From: Spirochaetaceae bacterium
GTDB lineage: Bacteria; Spirochaetota; Spirochaetia; DSM-27196; PWMO01
Length of the DNA stretch: 64,000 nt
NCBI GenBank assembly: GCA_007693325.1
Contig: REDW01000065.1
Span: 1-64,000, forward strand
Reading direction: 5' to 3'
Shown here: piece after piece, positions 33,769-42,436 of the stretch
Layout: the number at the start of each line of letters is the position of its first letter
Position numbering within the stretch: position 1 is the stretch's first letter
The notes under the pieces: model-generated
Databases searched by the model: none
The model's input: only the letters and a program-made list of their open reading frames with translations
What the model was told of the DNA's origin: nothing
Translations under genes and position numbers: made by a program

Positions 33769-33803
33769 ATGATGATGATATATGATGATTATTACTGGGT
33801 CAA
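33769..33803 (-). promoter_or_regulatory. vapBC promoter with overlapping TGATGAT repeats
   Basis: On the minus strand, TTGACC (33798-33803), a 17-base spacer and TATCAT (33775-33780) form a near-consensus sigma-70 promoter. The plus strand over the -10 and spacer carries repeated ATGATGAT units, a plausible operator for the ribbon-helix-helix antitoxin. Only six bases separate the -10 box from the ATG. Confidence 0.75.
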
Positions 33804-33879
33804 GTGTGCTCGAGCAGCAATAACAATTGTCACCGGTGGTTTCGGGCCGGTGCTATGCACCGTCTGACATAGTCAGCTC

Positions 33880-35295
33880 TTACTCCGCGGCGGGAGGCTC
33901 CTGCTCGCCCTCGTCAAACACCACAATTGTTCCGGCAATGTTCATCACGTCGCCGGGTTTCAGGTCGCGCCTGGTGGTGGGTCTGTTGTTGACCGTAATC
34001 TCTTCGGCGCTCTCCACCCGGTAGCGCTTGGTCTTGGGGTCAAACACCACGGTTGCGTGATGGGCGCGCATCGCCGGTGACCCGTGGATAGTTAGGTCCG
34101 CGTTCTCTGCCCCACCGATGACTGTCTGCCCCTGGCGCAGCGCAAACATGCGCGTGGCGGCCTTGGGGCCACCGATAATCTCAAGGTTGGCGTCGCTGCG
34201 CGTATTCTGAAAGCGCAGCGCACGGATCAGAAACCAGAGCCCCACCGCCAGCAACAACGGGATCAGCGCCAGCCAGCCGAGGTTAGCCGGCCTCGAGCCA
34301 AGGATAGTGCTCGAGTAGTAGTAGCGCGTATCGCGAAACAGGTTTCCTGCGGTGTCAACGTACTCGACTCGAGCAAACTTGCGCTCGGCCGGCTCCATGG
34401 TTGGCGCGTAGCTGATGCGGTACTCCTGCAGTACGCGATCGCGAATGTCGAGGTAGACCTCGGCCAGCTGCCGGTCATCGCGCGCGTCGTAGACACGTCC
34501 GCCGGTCTGCTGCGCTATAGTGTCCAGATTGTCATCCTGCTCGGTGCCGAAGTGGATTGCAAACAGCGATACCCCGCTGTCCTGCAGTTGTCCGATCGCC
34601 TCGCGGTAATCGAACACGTGCTCGCCGTGACGCGGATGTGGAGTGCCGCGATGGACGTAGAACGGGAAATTCTCGCCGTCCGAGAGTAAGATCAGCACCG
34701 TTCGGCCGGCAACGTCGGCAATCTCGCGCGACGCGTCGATGATTGCGGCGTAGAGTTCGGTAAACCCCTCACCGGGCCCCGGGGGGTCAATTGCATCCAC
34801 CAGCCGCTGAATCTGCAGCCGGCTCTCGATCGGCTGCGAATGCACCGTGTAGAAGGTATTGAACTCCGCCAGGCCAACGCGGTCTCTGGGATTTTCAATA
34901 GACTCCAGCAGAATGCGCGTGGCGCGCTTGGCGTGTGTCATGCGCATCTGGTCAACGTCATCGGTTGGCTCATCATCAATTGTGTCGTACATGCTGCCGG
35001 AATTGTCCAGCAGCAGGAAGAAGGTTATACCCTCCTCCAGATCAGCCACCGACTCAACGCGGTGGTTGCCGATGTGTCTGAAACGCTCACCGTCAACCGA
35101 CTCAAACACGCGGAAATCGTCCGCACCCAGTCCGAGCACGGGAACGTCGCTGCGGTCGGTAACGCTGACAAACAGGTCTACCTGCTGTCGCGTCAGGAGC
35201 CGGCTCGGATCAACCTGCGAGATGGTTACTTCGCCGAAGGCAACGGCTGCCGAAAATCCCAGTAACAGTAGCGTACAACAAACAGCGCGCTTCAC
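33880..35295 (-). CDS. VWA-domain membrane protein with a C-terminal FHA domain
   Basis: The 471-residue protein has a signal peptide (to about residue 21) and an extracytoplasmic von Willebrand A domain with the metal-ion site DNSGSMY (near residue 97) and LSDGENFPF. One helix (LALIPLLLAVGLWFLIRAL, near residue 350) follows. The cytoplasmic forkhead-associated domain has GQTVIGGAENADLTIHGSPAMRAHHATV in pieces. FHA domains bind phosphothreonine. Together with the kinase and the other FHA protein of this operon it should be part of one phospho-signalling assembly; the VWA part would bind a partner outside the inner membrane. Confidence 0.9.
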   Translation of the reverse strand: MKRAVCCTLLLLGFSAAVAFGEVTISQVDPSRLLTRQQVDLFVSVTDRSDVPVLGLGADDFRVFESVDGERFRHIGNHRVESVADLEEGITFFLLLDNSGSMYDTIDDEPTDDVDQMRMTHAKRATRILLESIENPRDRVGLAEFNTFYTVHSQPIESRLQIQRLVDAIDPPGPGEGFTELYAAIIDASREIADVAGRTVLILLSDGENFPFYVHRGTPHPRHGEHVFDYREAIGQLQDSGVSLFAIHFGTEQDDNLDTIAQQTGGRVYDARDDRQLAEVYLDIRDRVLQEYRISYAPTMEPAERKFARVEYVDTAGNLFRDTRYYYSSTILGSRPANLGWLALIPLLLAVGLWFLIRALRFQNTRSDANLEIIGGPKAATRMFALRQGQTVIGGAENADLTIHGSPAMRAHHATVVFDPKTKRYRVESAEEITVNNRPTTRRDLKPGDVMNIAGTIVVFDEGEQEPPAAE

Positions 35296-35319
35296 AACGC
35301 ACCTCCTACTCGTGGCGCC

Positions 35320-36210
35320 CTACTCGTGGCGAAAGAAAAGTTTGGCAGTGCCGATTCTGATTACGTCTTCGTACTTCAGCATCCGACGCGTGACTCGGTC
35401 ATCGTTTACGTAAACCGGTTGCTGCTCGTCAAGCGGCTCGAGGTAGAGTTCGCGGTTGCGCAGCAGCAGCTGCGCGTGGCGGTTGGCTACCCCGCGGTAT
35501 CCGCTGAGGATGATGTCGGTGTTGTCAGCGGCGCCGATCAGGGTGCGCCGCTGATTGAGCACAAACTCCTTGCCCTTGAAACGCCCGTTCAGCAACCGCA
35601 ATACGCCCAGGCTCAGCTGATGCTCTACCAGAGAATAGAACAGCGAGACCAGCAGACCAAACATCACCAGTCCCACCAGCTGCACCAGCGGCAGATGTGG
35701 ATAGAGAACCTGGCCGTATTCAATAGCCCCTCCACCCAGGAATCCGCCCGCCAGGCCGCCGGCAACACCTACCGCCAGTTTACGGCCGGACCACGCACGA
35801 ACACCTTCGGCAGCCCCAACGAACAGCCCCATAACTGCCCAGCCGGTTGCACGGGCCAGTGGAAACCCCACACCGCGTACCGCTTCTTCACTCTGCAGCA
35901 GGTGTTCTCCCAGCACAAACAGCACTCCCTGTCCCAGCAGAAACCCGAGCACCCCACCGCCGCTGCCCAGTAGCGAGCCCCACAACGCCCCACGCACGAT
36001 GCGTCGGTTGCTGCCGGCAATGATGCCCTCGCCGGTACCGAACACCAGGCCAAAGATGAAGCCAAAGACGGCCCCCGACGCCAGGCTGAACACCAGAAAA
36101 GACGGGAAGACAGCCTGGTAGCGGATAAACAGGTCCATTACCGGCCAGGCCAGGATACCGGCCAGAAGTCCGAGGCCGCAGATTATCAGTCGCTTGATCC
36201 AGGTGGACAT
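35320..36210 (-). CDS. Polytopic membrane protein with a C-terminal FHA domain
   Basis: The 296-residue protein has about seven Gly-rich hydrophobic helices in residues 5-205. The C-terminal FHA domain has LNQRRTLIGAADNTDI, then NRHAQLLLRNRELYLEP, and the binding loop residues Arg/His in GVANRHAQ. It probably docks a threonine-phosphorylated partner at the membrane. The membrane part belongs to no family I can name. It sits nine bases after the kinase gene and 24 bases before the VWA-FHA gene. Confidence 0.85.
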   Translation of the reverse strand: MSTWIKRLIICGLGLLAGILAWPVMDLFIRYQAVFPSFLVFSLASGAVFGFIFGLVFGTGEGIIAGSNRRIVRGALWGSLLGSGGGVLGFLLGQGVLFVLGEHLLQSEEAVRGVGFPLARATGWAVMGLFVGAAEGVRAWSGRKLAVGVAGGLAGGFLGGGAIEYGQVLYPHLPLVQLVGLVMFGLLVSLFYSLVEHQLSLGVLRLLNGRFKGKEFVLNQRRTLIGAADNTDIILSGYRGVANRHAQLLLRNRELYLEPLDEQQPVYVNDDRVTRRMLKYEDVIRIGTAKLFFRHE

Positions 36211-36219
36211 GCTGTGCTC

Positions 36220-38133
36220 CTACTCTCCAATACTCTGATCTACGCTCCGGCGGCCAATCCGGAAAGAGTACCCGTCAACGGAATCATCACGCTCCAGATA
36301 GACCGTAAGACGGCGCTGTGGTTCGATATCCACGGTTACACCGGGCGGTGATTGGCCGTTGACAGCGGCACTAAGCCGATAGCGCCCGGGAGCCAGCACC
36401 AGCTCCAGCGGTTCTGCCTCGGACGTTCCAACTTCAGCCAGCTGCGGCCGGCGCCCACCGCGCAGATAGCGCGTCTTCCCATCCAGCTGCAGCGCAACGC
36501 CGGCTTCGGCGGCAATAATCTGCACCGCACCCGGGCGCGGCTGAAGCCGTGCATCCAGAATCAGGTCACGCTGATGAGGCTCGATTCGCAACGAGTACTC
36601 GGCAGTGTAGTAGTTGTCGGCGCGTACGCGGAAGGCGTGTACCGCAGCGGTCTGCAGCTGCCGCGCCTGCGGTACATTGAAGGGGACCCAGCGGCCCTGG
36701 CGGCGCACCCATACCTGCGGGTTGGCAATCCGCTGGCCGCTTACAGCATCGCGCACCTGCAGATCGACGTTCAGTGGAGCCTCATCGGCTGCGGGCATGG
36801 CAAACTCCAGCACGCGGCTATGGGCCGTAGGCGGATACTCGCGCTGCAGCGCGCGTGGAGCCAGAAAGAACGAGCGCCAGAAGAGGCGGTCTCCCAGCGA
36901 CAGTTTAACCCGATAGCTGCCGCTCGGCTGGAACAGCCGCGCGGACTCGTAGACACGGTAATCTGCGGTTTCCAGCTCGGCAACCTCGTGAAACGCAAAA
37001 CGCGCATCCTCGACTTCAGGGATAGCGCCCCCGTCGTCCAGAAAGAGCTGCGCCCGCAGTTGCATGTCCTGCATGCGGCTGTCTTCCTTGTGGGTGCGAA
37101 CGCGCAGCGTGAACGCGCCGTACTCATCGCTCTGCAGCAGCTCGTAATGGTAGCCGTGCTGGTACCCGACGTAAGCCGCAGCGCCGCCGAGCAACAATAG
37201 TAGTGCTGCGGCCAGCGGTGCCGCCCGCGCCACCGGCGAGGGGCGCTTGAGCGGCTGCCAGGTTCCCGAGAGGTAGGCGGCGATGCGCACGCTCGGTGCC
37301 TGGCGCCGCTTGCCGCGCAGCGCCTTGTCCAGAAGGCGCACCAGCGGCGCCAGCTCCTGGAAACGCCGCTTGGGCTTGACGCGCATGCACTTACGGATCA
37401 GCTTACTTGCAAATCTGCTTATCCTGGGGTTCAGCTTACGCGGCCTGGTGTACTTGCCCTGCTGGATCAGCCGGATCGATTCAGCGGTCATGTTACCGGG
37501 AAACGGCTTTTTGCCGGTCAACATCTCGTAGAGCATAACGCCCACGGAGTAGACGTCGGCGCGCTTATCTACGCTGTGGGTATTGTGGAACTGCTCCGGG
37601 GCCATGTAGGATGGCGTACCCAGCGTCATCCCCTCGCGTGTCAGTCCCGACTCGGCCTCTTCGTGCAGACTTGCTATACCAAAATCAACCAGTTTCACCT
37701 GGCCTTCATTGGAGATCAGGATATTGGCCGGTTTGATGTCGCGATGGACAACGCCGCGACTGTGCGCGTAGAGCAGCGCACGGCAGCAATCGCGAAAGAT
37801 CAGAAGTGCAATCTCCTCGGGCAGATAGCGTTCCCGCCGCAACAGCTGCTCGAGCGACACTCCGTCAACGTACTCGAGCACGATGTAGTAGTACGAGCCT
37901 TCGCGGAAATGATCGTAGACATCGACAATGTAGTCGTTCTTGAAGTCAATCATGATCCGCGCTTCACGGCGAAAGCGTTCGCGGATCGAAGCGTCACCGC
38001 GCAGCGTCAGCTTCTTGATAATCACAAAACGATCGAGCGTTGGATGCTCGGCCTTGTATACCGAGCCCATGCCACCCTTGGCGATTTCTGAGACAATCTT
38101 ATACTTACCGACTGATTGCGGTTTGCGCGCCAT
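36220..38133 (-). CDS. Transmembrane Ser/Thr protein kinase (PknB-like)
   Basis: The 637-residue protein has a cytoplasmic kinase domain with the Gly loop AKGGMGSVYKA, catalytic Lys40, HRDIKPANIL (Asp132), VDFGIA (Asp150) and the activation segment GTPSYMAPEQF. A basic stretch and one transmembrane helix (about 305-325) are followed by an extracytoplasmic C-terminal half of about 300 residues. That half is rich in beta segments, with a PEGA-like pattern (LELVLAPGRYRLSAAV). All kinase residues are intact. The gene lies between the unrecognised 181-residue protein (22 bases upstream) and the two FHA genes. The external region may sense an envelope ligand. Confidence 0.93.
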   Translation of the reverse strand: MARKPQSVGKYKIVSEIAKGGMGSVYKAEHPTLDRFVIIKKLTLRGDASIRERFRREARIMIDFKNDYIVDVYDHFREGSYYYIVLEYVDGVSLEQLLRRERYLPEEIALLIFRDCCRALLYAHSRGVVHRDIKPANILISNEGQVKLVDFGIASLHEEAESGLTREGMTLGTPSYMAPEQFHNTHSVDKRADVYSVGVMLYEMLTGKKPFPGNMTAESIRLIQQGKYTRPRKLNPRISRFASKLIRKCMRVKPKRRFQELAPLVRLLDKALRGKRRQAPSVRIAAYLSGTWQPLKRPSPVARAAPLAAALLLLLGGAAAYVGYQHGYHYELLQSDEYGAFTLRVRTHKEDSRMQDMQLRAQLFLDDGGAIPEVEDARFAFHEVAELETADYRVYESARLFQPSGSYRVKLSLGDRLFWRSFFLAPRALQREYPPTAHSRVLEFAMPAADEAPLNVDLQVRDAVSGQRIANPQVWVRRQGRWVPFNVPQARQLQTAAVHAFRVRADNYYTAEYSLRIEPHQRDLILDARLQPRPGAVQIIAAEAGVALQLDGKTRYLRGGRRPQLAEVGTSEAEPLELVLAPGRYRLSAAVNGQSPPGVTVDIEPQRRLTVYLERDDSVDGYSFRIGRRSVDQSIGE

Positions 38134-38155
38134 GCTCGATAACGTCCGGCCGGCG

Positions 38156-38701
38156 TTACTCGTCGGAATCCCGGGTCATGACCACGGTCTTGTTGACCTC
38201 GACAAACTCTTCGGTGATGGCCTGGGTGGCCTCGGTCAGTTTCTGCTCTTCGTCGGCCGGCTCGAGCGCTTCACGGTGCACGGCAATCTTGAAGATCGGC
38301 GAGCTCTTCTGAATTGGTCCGATATTGAACGCCACCGGATCATCGGCCACTACATCGTCGGCCAGTTCGGAGTGCTCGTGTGTTGCCGTATCGGGCACGT
38401 CCTGGCGCAGACCGATGCTGGCGTACTCTACGCGGCGGCGCCCCTCAACCAGCGGGCCGATATTGAGAATCGAACCGGAGTAGGTCAACAGCAGCGCGCC
38501 ACGCTCGTCCTCCCGGGCCAGTTCATCGACCTCCTGCATGTTCAGTTCGTCCAGTTTTGTCTCAAAAATGCGCTTCTTCTCCAGCCATACCTCGGCAATC
38601 CGTTCAATCGAATCCTCGGTGTTGGGCAATCCCGAAGTAGCGGTGATCTGTTCGATGTGATCGCGAATTTCTTCCGGTATCTGATCCAGATGGACTCCCA
38701 T
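38156..38701 (-). CDS. Unrecognised protein, paralogue of the N-terminal part of the divergent HU-fusion protein
   Basis: I do not recognise this 181-residue family. It starts MGVHLDQIPEEIRDH from the ATG at 38701 with AAGGAGG just upstream. It has a helical N-terminus, the conserved centre ALLLTYSGSILNIGP, the strand-like RRRVEYASIGLRQDVPD, and an acidic C-terminus. There is no signal peptide or membrane helix. About half of the first 97 residues are identical to the first part of the divergent gene at 38845, and similarity continues to residue 175. It is the first gene of the kinase-FHA-VWA operon, which suggests that it is a kinase substrate or adaptor. Confidence 0.8.
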   Translation of the reverse strand: MGVHLDQIPEEIRDHIEQITATSGLPNTEDSIERIAEVWLEKKRIFETKLDELNMQEVDELAREDERGALLLTYSGSILNIGPLVEGRRRVEYASIGLRQDVPDTATHEHSELADDVVADDPVAFNIGPIQKSSPIFKIAVHREALEPADEEQKLTEATQAITEEFVEVNKTVVMTRDSDE

Positions 38702-38795
38702 GACGTCCTCCTTAACGAGTGTCGTGTATGCTCTATAGTAGACACATCCGGCAACAAAAATCCACCGCAGACGCGTCACAGCGGCATAAACGCGC

Positions 38796-38801
38796 TATAA
38801 T
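38796..38801 (+). promoter_or_regulatory. Consensus -10 box of the HU-fusion gene
   Basis: TATAAT lies 43 bases before the GTG start within the 143-base divergent intergenic region. No strong -35 element is seen at 16-18 bases. On the opposite strand a TTTTTG element is followed after 17 bases by TATAGA, a plausible promoter for the kinase operon. Confidence 0.5.
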
Positions 38802-38844
38802 AGGCGCCGGCTGTGTCATCTCATACAAAAGACTGGAGGACGAC

Positions 38845-39711
38845 GTGGAGCGTACATTTTCGCAACTGTCACCGCGCATTCAGCGCCATCTGGAATCGGT
38901 AACCGAATCATCGGGACTGCCGCCGGGAGAAGACTCGCTGGCTCGCATCACTACCAATTGGCTCGACAAACGCAGGCTGGTTGAGGATCAGGCCGCCGCC
39001 CTCGACATGCAGGAAGTTGAGCACGTTGCCGCTGACGATCCACGCGCCCTGCTGCTGCTGACCTATTCGGGCTCGCTGATCGCCATCGGCATCCGACGCA
39101 GCAGCGGACGCTGGTTTGAATACGCCAGCATCGCACTACGCGACGACGTGCCGGACCTGGTACAGGGCGACAGCGTTACTCTGAGTGCCGACGTGCGGGT
39201 AGACCAGCCGGCACAGTTTGGCGACTGCGCGGTTACACGCAGCTCGGATGTGTTGAGTATCCGCACCTTTGCCGATGATGTCGATCCGCAGGAGCAGGAG
39301 CGTCGCCTGCGTGAAGCCACCATCTTTCTGACCAACGGTTTTGTCAAACTGAACCAGACGCTGACAATGCCGGACGGTAACATCGAACACTTCACCCTGC
39401 GGTCAATGGTGCAGTACATTGCGCGCAAGAACTCGGTGACACAGACGCAGGCGCGCCAGCTTATCGACGACTACCTGCAGATGGTCGAGGCCGGCGCGCT
39501 GCTGGGTGAACGCGCGCCGCTGGGCCGCATCGGGCGGCTCTACTACGGTATACGCCCGCCGCAGAAGGCTCGCGTCGGCCGCAACCCGGCTACCGGTGAC
39601 GAAATCACTATCCCGGCCAAAGCGGCCACCGCGGTACCGCGCATCAAGTTCAGCAGCTACCTCAAACAGCGTACCGCCGCGGTACCGGTGGACGATCAGC
39701 AGCAGCTGTAG
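38845..39711 (+). CDS. Fusion of an unrecognised domain to an HU/IHF-type DNA-binding domain
   Basis: The protein has 288 residues. Residues 1-180 are a paralogue of the divergent 181-residue protein (LLLLTYSGSLIAIGI, FEYASIALRDDVPD). Residues 184-276 match the HU/IHF fold: an N-terminal helical part (MVQYIARKNSVTQTQARQLI), then the DNA-binding arm region with GRNPATGDEITIP at 245-257 and the final helix IKFSSYLKQR. The proline and basic residues of the arm are conserved. I chose the GTG at 38845 because GGAGG lies five bases upstream; the open frame continues to 38719 but overlaps the promoter region. It would bind or bend DNA, while the N-terminal domain may give dimerisation or regulation. 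Confidence 0.9.
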   Translation: MERTFSQLSPRIQRHLESVTESSGLPPGEDSLARITTNWLDKRRLVEDQAAALDMQEVEHVAADDPRALLLLTYSGSLIAIGIRRSSGRWFEYASIALRDDVPDLVQGDSVTLSADVRVDQPAQFGDCAVTRSSDVLSIRTFADDVDPQEQERRLREATIFLTNGFVKLNQTLTMPDGNIEHFTLRSMVQYIARKNSVTQTQARQLIDDYLQMVEAGALLGERAPLGRIGRLYYGIRPPQKARVGRNPATGDEITIPAKAATAVPRIKFSSYLKQRTAAVPVDDQQQL

Positions 39712-39946
39712 CCGCGCCGTGCAGCGTGACGGTAGTCTCCGCCAGCCGGAACGCAGACTGGTCTGGACTGCGGCACCTCCCAGCGGGTCAACCCGTTACA
39801 GTGCCGCTGCGCGCGGCTTTCCAATTCCCGACTTTTGTGCTATATTTTGGTCGGTTCTATGAATACTTATTCCTGCCGCGTGGTGTACGTTTGTCTACGA
39901 GTTATTCGGTTCCACAGCCGGAAACACCCCAGAAGGAGCAATCATT
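39712..39946 (+). promoter_or_regulatory. Promoter and leader of the sdh-suc operon
   Basis: This 235-base gap before sdhA has no membrane-protein reading frame. It contains TTTCCA (39818-39823), a 17-base spacer and TATATT (39841-39846), with an extended TGC just before the -10 box. Transcription would start near 39853 and leave a leader of about 95 bases. AAGGAG lies nine bases before the GTG start of sdhA. Confidence 0.65.
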
Positions 39947-41674
39947 GTGACACATGAGTTTGACGCTGTTATCGTCGGCGCCGGAGGGGCCGGACTGTAT
40001 GCGGCCCTCGAAGCCAGCAAGACCGCCAGGACCGCCGTTGTCTCCAAGCTCTATCCTACCCGCAGCCACACCGGAGCTGCTCAGGGCGGTATCGGCGCCG
40101 CACTGGGCAACGTCGATGAAGATAGCCCCGAATGGCACGCCTTCGATACGGTCAAAGGCGGAGACTACCTGGTTGATCAGCAGGCCGCACGCATTCTGGC
40201 GGACGAGGCAGTGCAAGCGGTATACGATCTGGAGAACCGCGGTCTGCCGTTCTCGCGTACCCCGCAAGGCAAGATTGACCAGCGCCGCTTCGGCGGGCAT
40301 ACCCGAAATTTCGGCGAGGCAGCGGTACACCGCTCGTGTTACGCGGCCGATCGCACCGGCAACATGATACTGCAGACGCTCTACCAGCAGTGCATCAAGA
40401 ACGATGTCCATTTCTACGACGAGTTTCAGGTGATCGAAGTGATCATGGAAGGTACACGCGTGGCGGGTATCGTGACCTTTGAGCTCGAAAGCGGCGAGAT
40501 CCATGTCTTCAAGGCCAAGGCGGTCATGTTTGCCACCGGCGGCTTTGGACGCATGTTCAAGATCACCTCCAACGCTCACGCCAACACCGGTGACGGTCCG
40601 GCAATTCTGGCACGCGCCGGGATCCCGCTCGAAGACATGGAGTTCTACCAGTTCCACCCTACCGGAATACGCGGCATGGGCATCCTGATTACCGAAGGGG
40701 TGCGCGGTGAAGGCGGAATCCTCAAGAACAGCAGCGGCGAGCGCTTCATGGAGCGCTACGCTCCAACGCTGCTGGACCTGGCGCCGCGCGACATGGTTTC
40801 GCGCGCAATCATGACCGAAGTACTCGAAGGCCGCGGCATGCGTGGTGACGGTAAGATCGACGACTACGTGATGCTCGACGCCAGCCATCTTGGCCGTGAG
40901 ACGGTCTACGCCAAGATTCCCGATATCGCAGACTTCTGCAAAACCTACCTTGCGATAGACCCCGCCGAGGCAGCAATGCCGGTACAACCAACCGCGCATT
41001 ACGCCATGGGCGGCATTCCTACCAACCTGGACGGCCAGGTCTGCACCGCGGACACTGTCTACGCCGGGCTCTACGCCGCCGGCGAATGCGCCTGTGTTTC
41101 AGTTCATGGCGCCAACCGGCTCGGCACAAACAGCCTGGTTGACCTGGTGGTCTACGGCCGGCGCGCCGGACGCCATATCGCCGACTTTGTGCGCCATGCC
41201 GACCACGGCTCGGTGCCGGCGGACGCCGGCAAGGCCGCGCGCGAGCGAATTGCCACCCTCAAGCAGAGCACAGGCGCCCACCCGGGCCCGCTCTACGAGA
41301 AGATGCAGGAAGTGATGATGGCCAAGATAGGAGTGTACCGCGAGCAGCGCCAGATGGAAGAGGCTGTTGCCGAGATACAGCAGCTGCGCGATGAGTTCAA
41401 ACAGGTACGCGTGCAGGACGGCAGCTCGAACTACAATCAGGAGGTCCTCGGGATCCTGGAGCTGGAGAACCTGCTCGACCTCTCCCTGGTTACCGCTGTT
41501 TCGGCGCTCAACCGGACCGAAAGCCGCGGCGCTCACTCGCGCAAGGACTTCCCCGAGCGCGACGACAGCGGCTGGCTCAAGCACAGCATGGCATCGCTGA
41601 AGGATTCTGATGTATCGATCGATTACAAAGCCGTGGACACCAGCATCTGGGAACCCAAACCACGAACCTACTAA
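39947..41674 (+). CDS. sdhA: Succinate dehydrogenase flavoprotein subunit
   Basis: SdhA oxidises succinate to fumarate with a covalently bound FAD. The 575-residue protein has the FAD fold [16 protein letters not shown] and the covalent site SHTGAAQGG (His41). The Gln (residue 46) is the residue typical of dehydrogenases, where E. coli fumarate reductase has Glu. The active-site segment [20 protein letters not shown] and [10 protein letters not shown] complete the picture. It opens an eight-gene operon. No sdhC or sdhD gene is adjacent, so the membrane anchor must lie elsewhere or be absent. Confidence 0.95.
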   Translation: MTHEFDAVIVGAGGAGLYAALEASKTARTAVVSKLYPTRSHTGAAQGGIGAALGNVDEDSPEWHAFDTVKGGDYLVDQQAARILADEAVQAVYDLENRGLPFSRTPQGKIDQRRFGGHTRNFGEAAVHRSCYAADRTGNMILQTLYQQCIKNDVHFYDEFQVIEVIMEGTRVAGIVTFELESGEIHVFKAKAVMFATGGFGRMFKITSNAHANTGDGPAILARAGIPLEDMEFYQFHPTGIRGMGILITEGVRGEGGILKNSSGERFMERYAPTLLDLAPRDMVSRAIMTEVLEGRGMRGDGKIDDYVMLDASHLGRETVYAKIPDIADFCKTYLAIDPAEAAMPVQPTAHYAMGGIPTNLDGQVCTADTVYAGLYAAGECACVSVHGANRLGTNSLVDLVVYGRRAGRHIADFVRHADHGSVPADAGKAARERIATLKQSTGAHPGPLYEKMQEVMMAKIGVYREQRQMEEAVAEIQQLRDEFKQVRVQDGSSNYNQEVLGILELENLLDLSLVTAVSALNRTESRGAHSRKDFPERDDSGWLKHSMASLKDSDVSIDYKAVDTSIWEPKPRTY

Positions 41675-41683
41675 GGAGTGAAC

Positions 41684-42436
41684 ATGCAGATCGCCCTTGA
41701 GATACAGCGTTTCAACCCCGAGACTGACTCGCAACCCAGGCTGCAGACGTTCAACGTGACCGTTGAGCCCACCGATCGTATCCTGGACGCGCTGATGGAC
41801 ATCTCGCGTTACCAGGATGGTACGCTGGTGTTTCGCAAGAGCTGCGCCCACGGTGTGTGCGGCTCCGATGCAATGCGCATCAACGGCAAGGAGCGGCTGG
41901 CGTGCAAGACGCTGGTGCAGGACGTTGCCGAGGCCGAGGGCGCCACGGTGCGCATCGAGCCGCTGCGCTATCTGCCGGTCCAGCGCGACCTGATGGTAGA
42001 CCAGTCGGTGTTCTTTACCAAGTTCCGCTCGGTCAAACCGTTCCTTGTTCCTGAAAGCGAGATCGAGGAAAAGGAATACCTGCAGTCACAAGCAGAGCGG
42101 GCCGTATTTGATGAAGCCACCAAGTGCATCAACTGCTCGGCGTGTTACTCGGCGTGCCCGGTGCTGCAGAAAAACCCCGACTTCCTCGGTCCGGCTGCAA
42201 TAGTTCAGGCGGCGCGCTTTGTCTTTGACAGCCGCGACAAAGGCCTCGAGGCCAGGCTCGGCGTGCTGGACGATCCCAACGGGGTGTGGCCCTGCGAGAA
42301 CCACTTCGAGTGCACCCGGGTCTGCCCGCGCGAGATCAAGATTACCAAGCTGATCAATCTCACCAAGCGAGAGATCAAGAAGTACCGCGAAGCGCGCGGT
42401 GAACAGACCGCAGAACCAGAAGGGGCTAACCAATGA
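41684..42436 (+). CDS. sdhB: Succinate dehydrogenase iron-sulfur subunit
   Basis: SdhB carries electrons from FAD to the quinone site. The 250-residue protein has the [2Fe-2S] ligands in SCAHGVCGSDAMRINGK and LACKT, the [4Fe-4S] motif CINCSACYSACP and the [3Fe-4S] motif CENHFECTRVCP. The start is ATG 41684 with AAGGAG five bases upstream; a GTG at 41678 is inside that site. The gene overlaps sucC by four bases. All cluster ligands are present. Confidence 0.95.
   Translation: MQIALEIQRFNPETDSQPRLQTFNVTVEPTDRILDALMDISRYQDGTLVFRKSCAHGVCGSDAMRINGKERLACKTLVQDVAEAEGATVRIEPLRYLPVQRDLMVDQSVFFTKFRSVKPFLVPESEIEEKEYLQSQAERAVFDEATKCINCSACYSACPVLQKNPDFLGPAAIVQAARFVFDSRDKGLEARLGVLDDPNGVWPCENHFECTRVCPREIKITKLINLTKREIKKYREARGEQTAEPEGANQ

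Noticed and set aside
33769-33797. ATGATGAT run considered as a microsatellite or phase-variation tract
   Set aside because: It is short and imperfect and lies exactly over the vapBC promoter, so an antitoxin operator is the better explanation.
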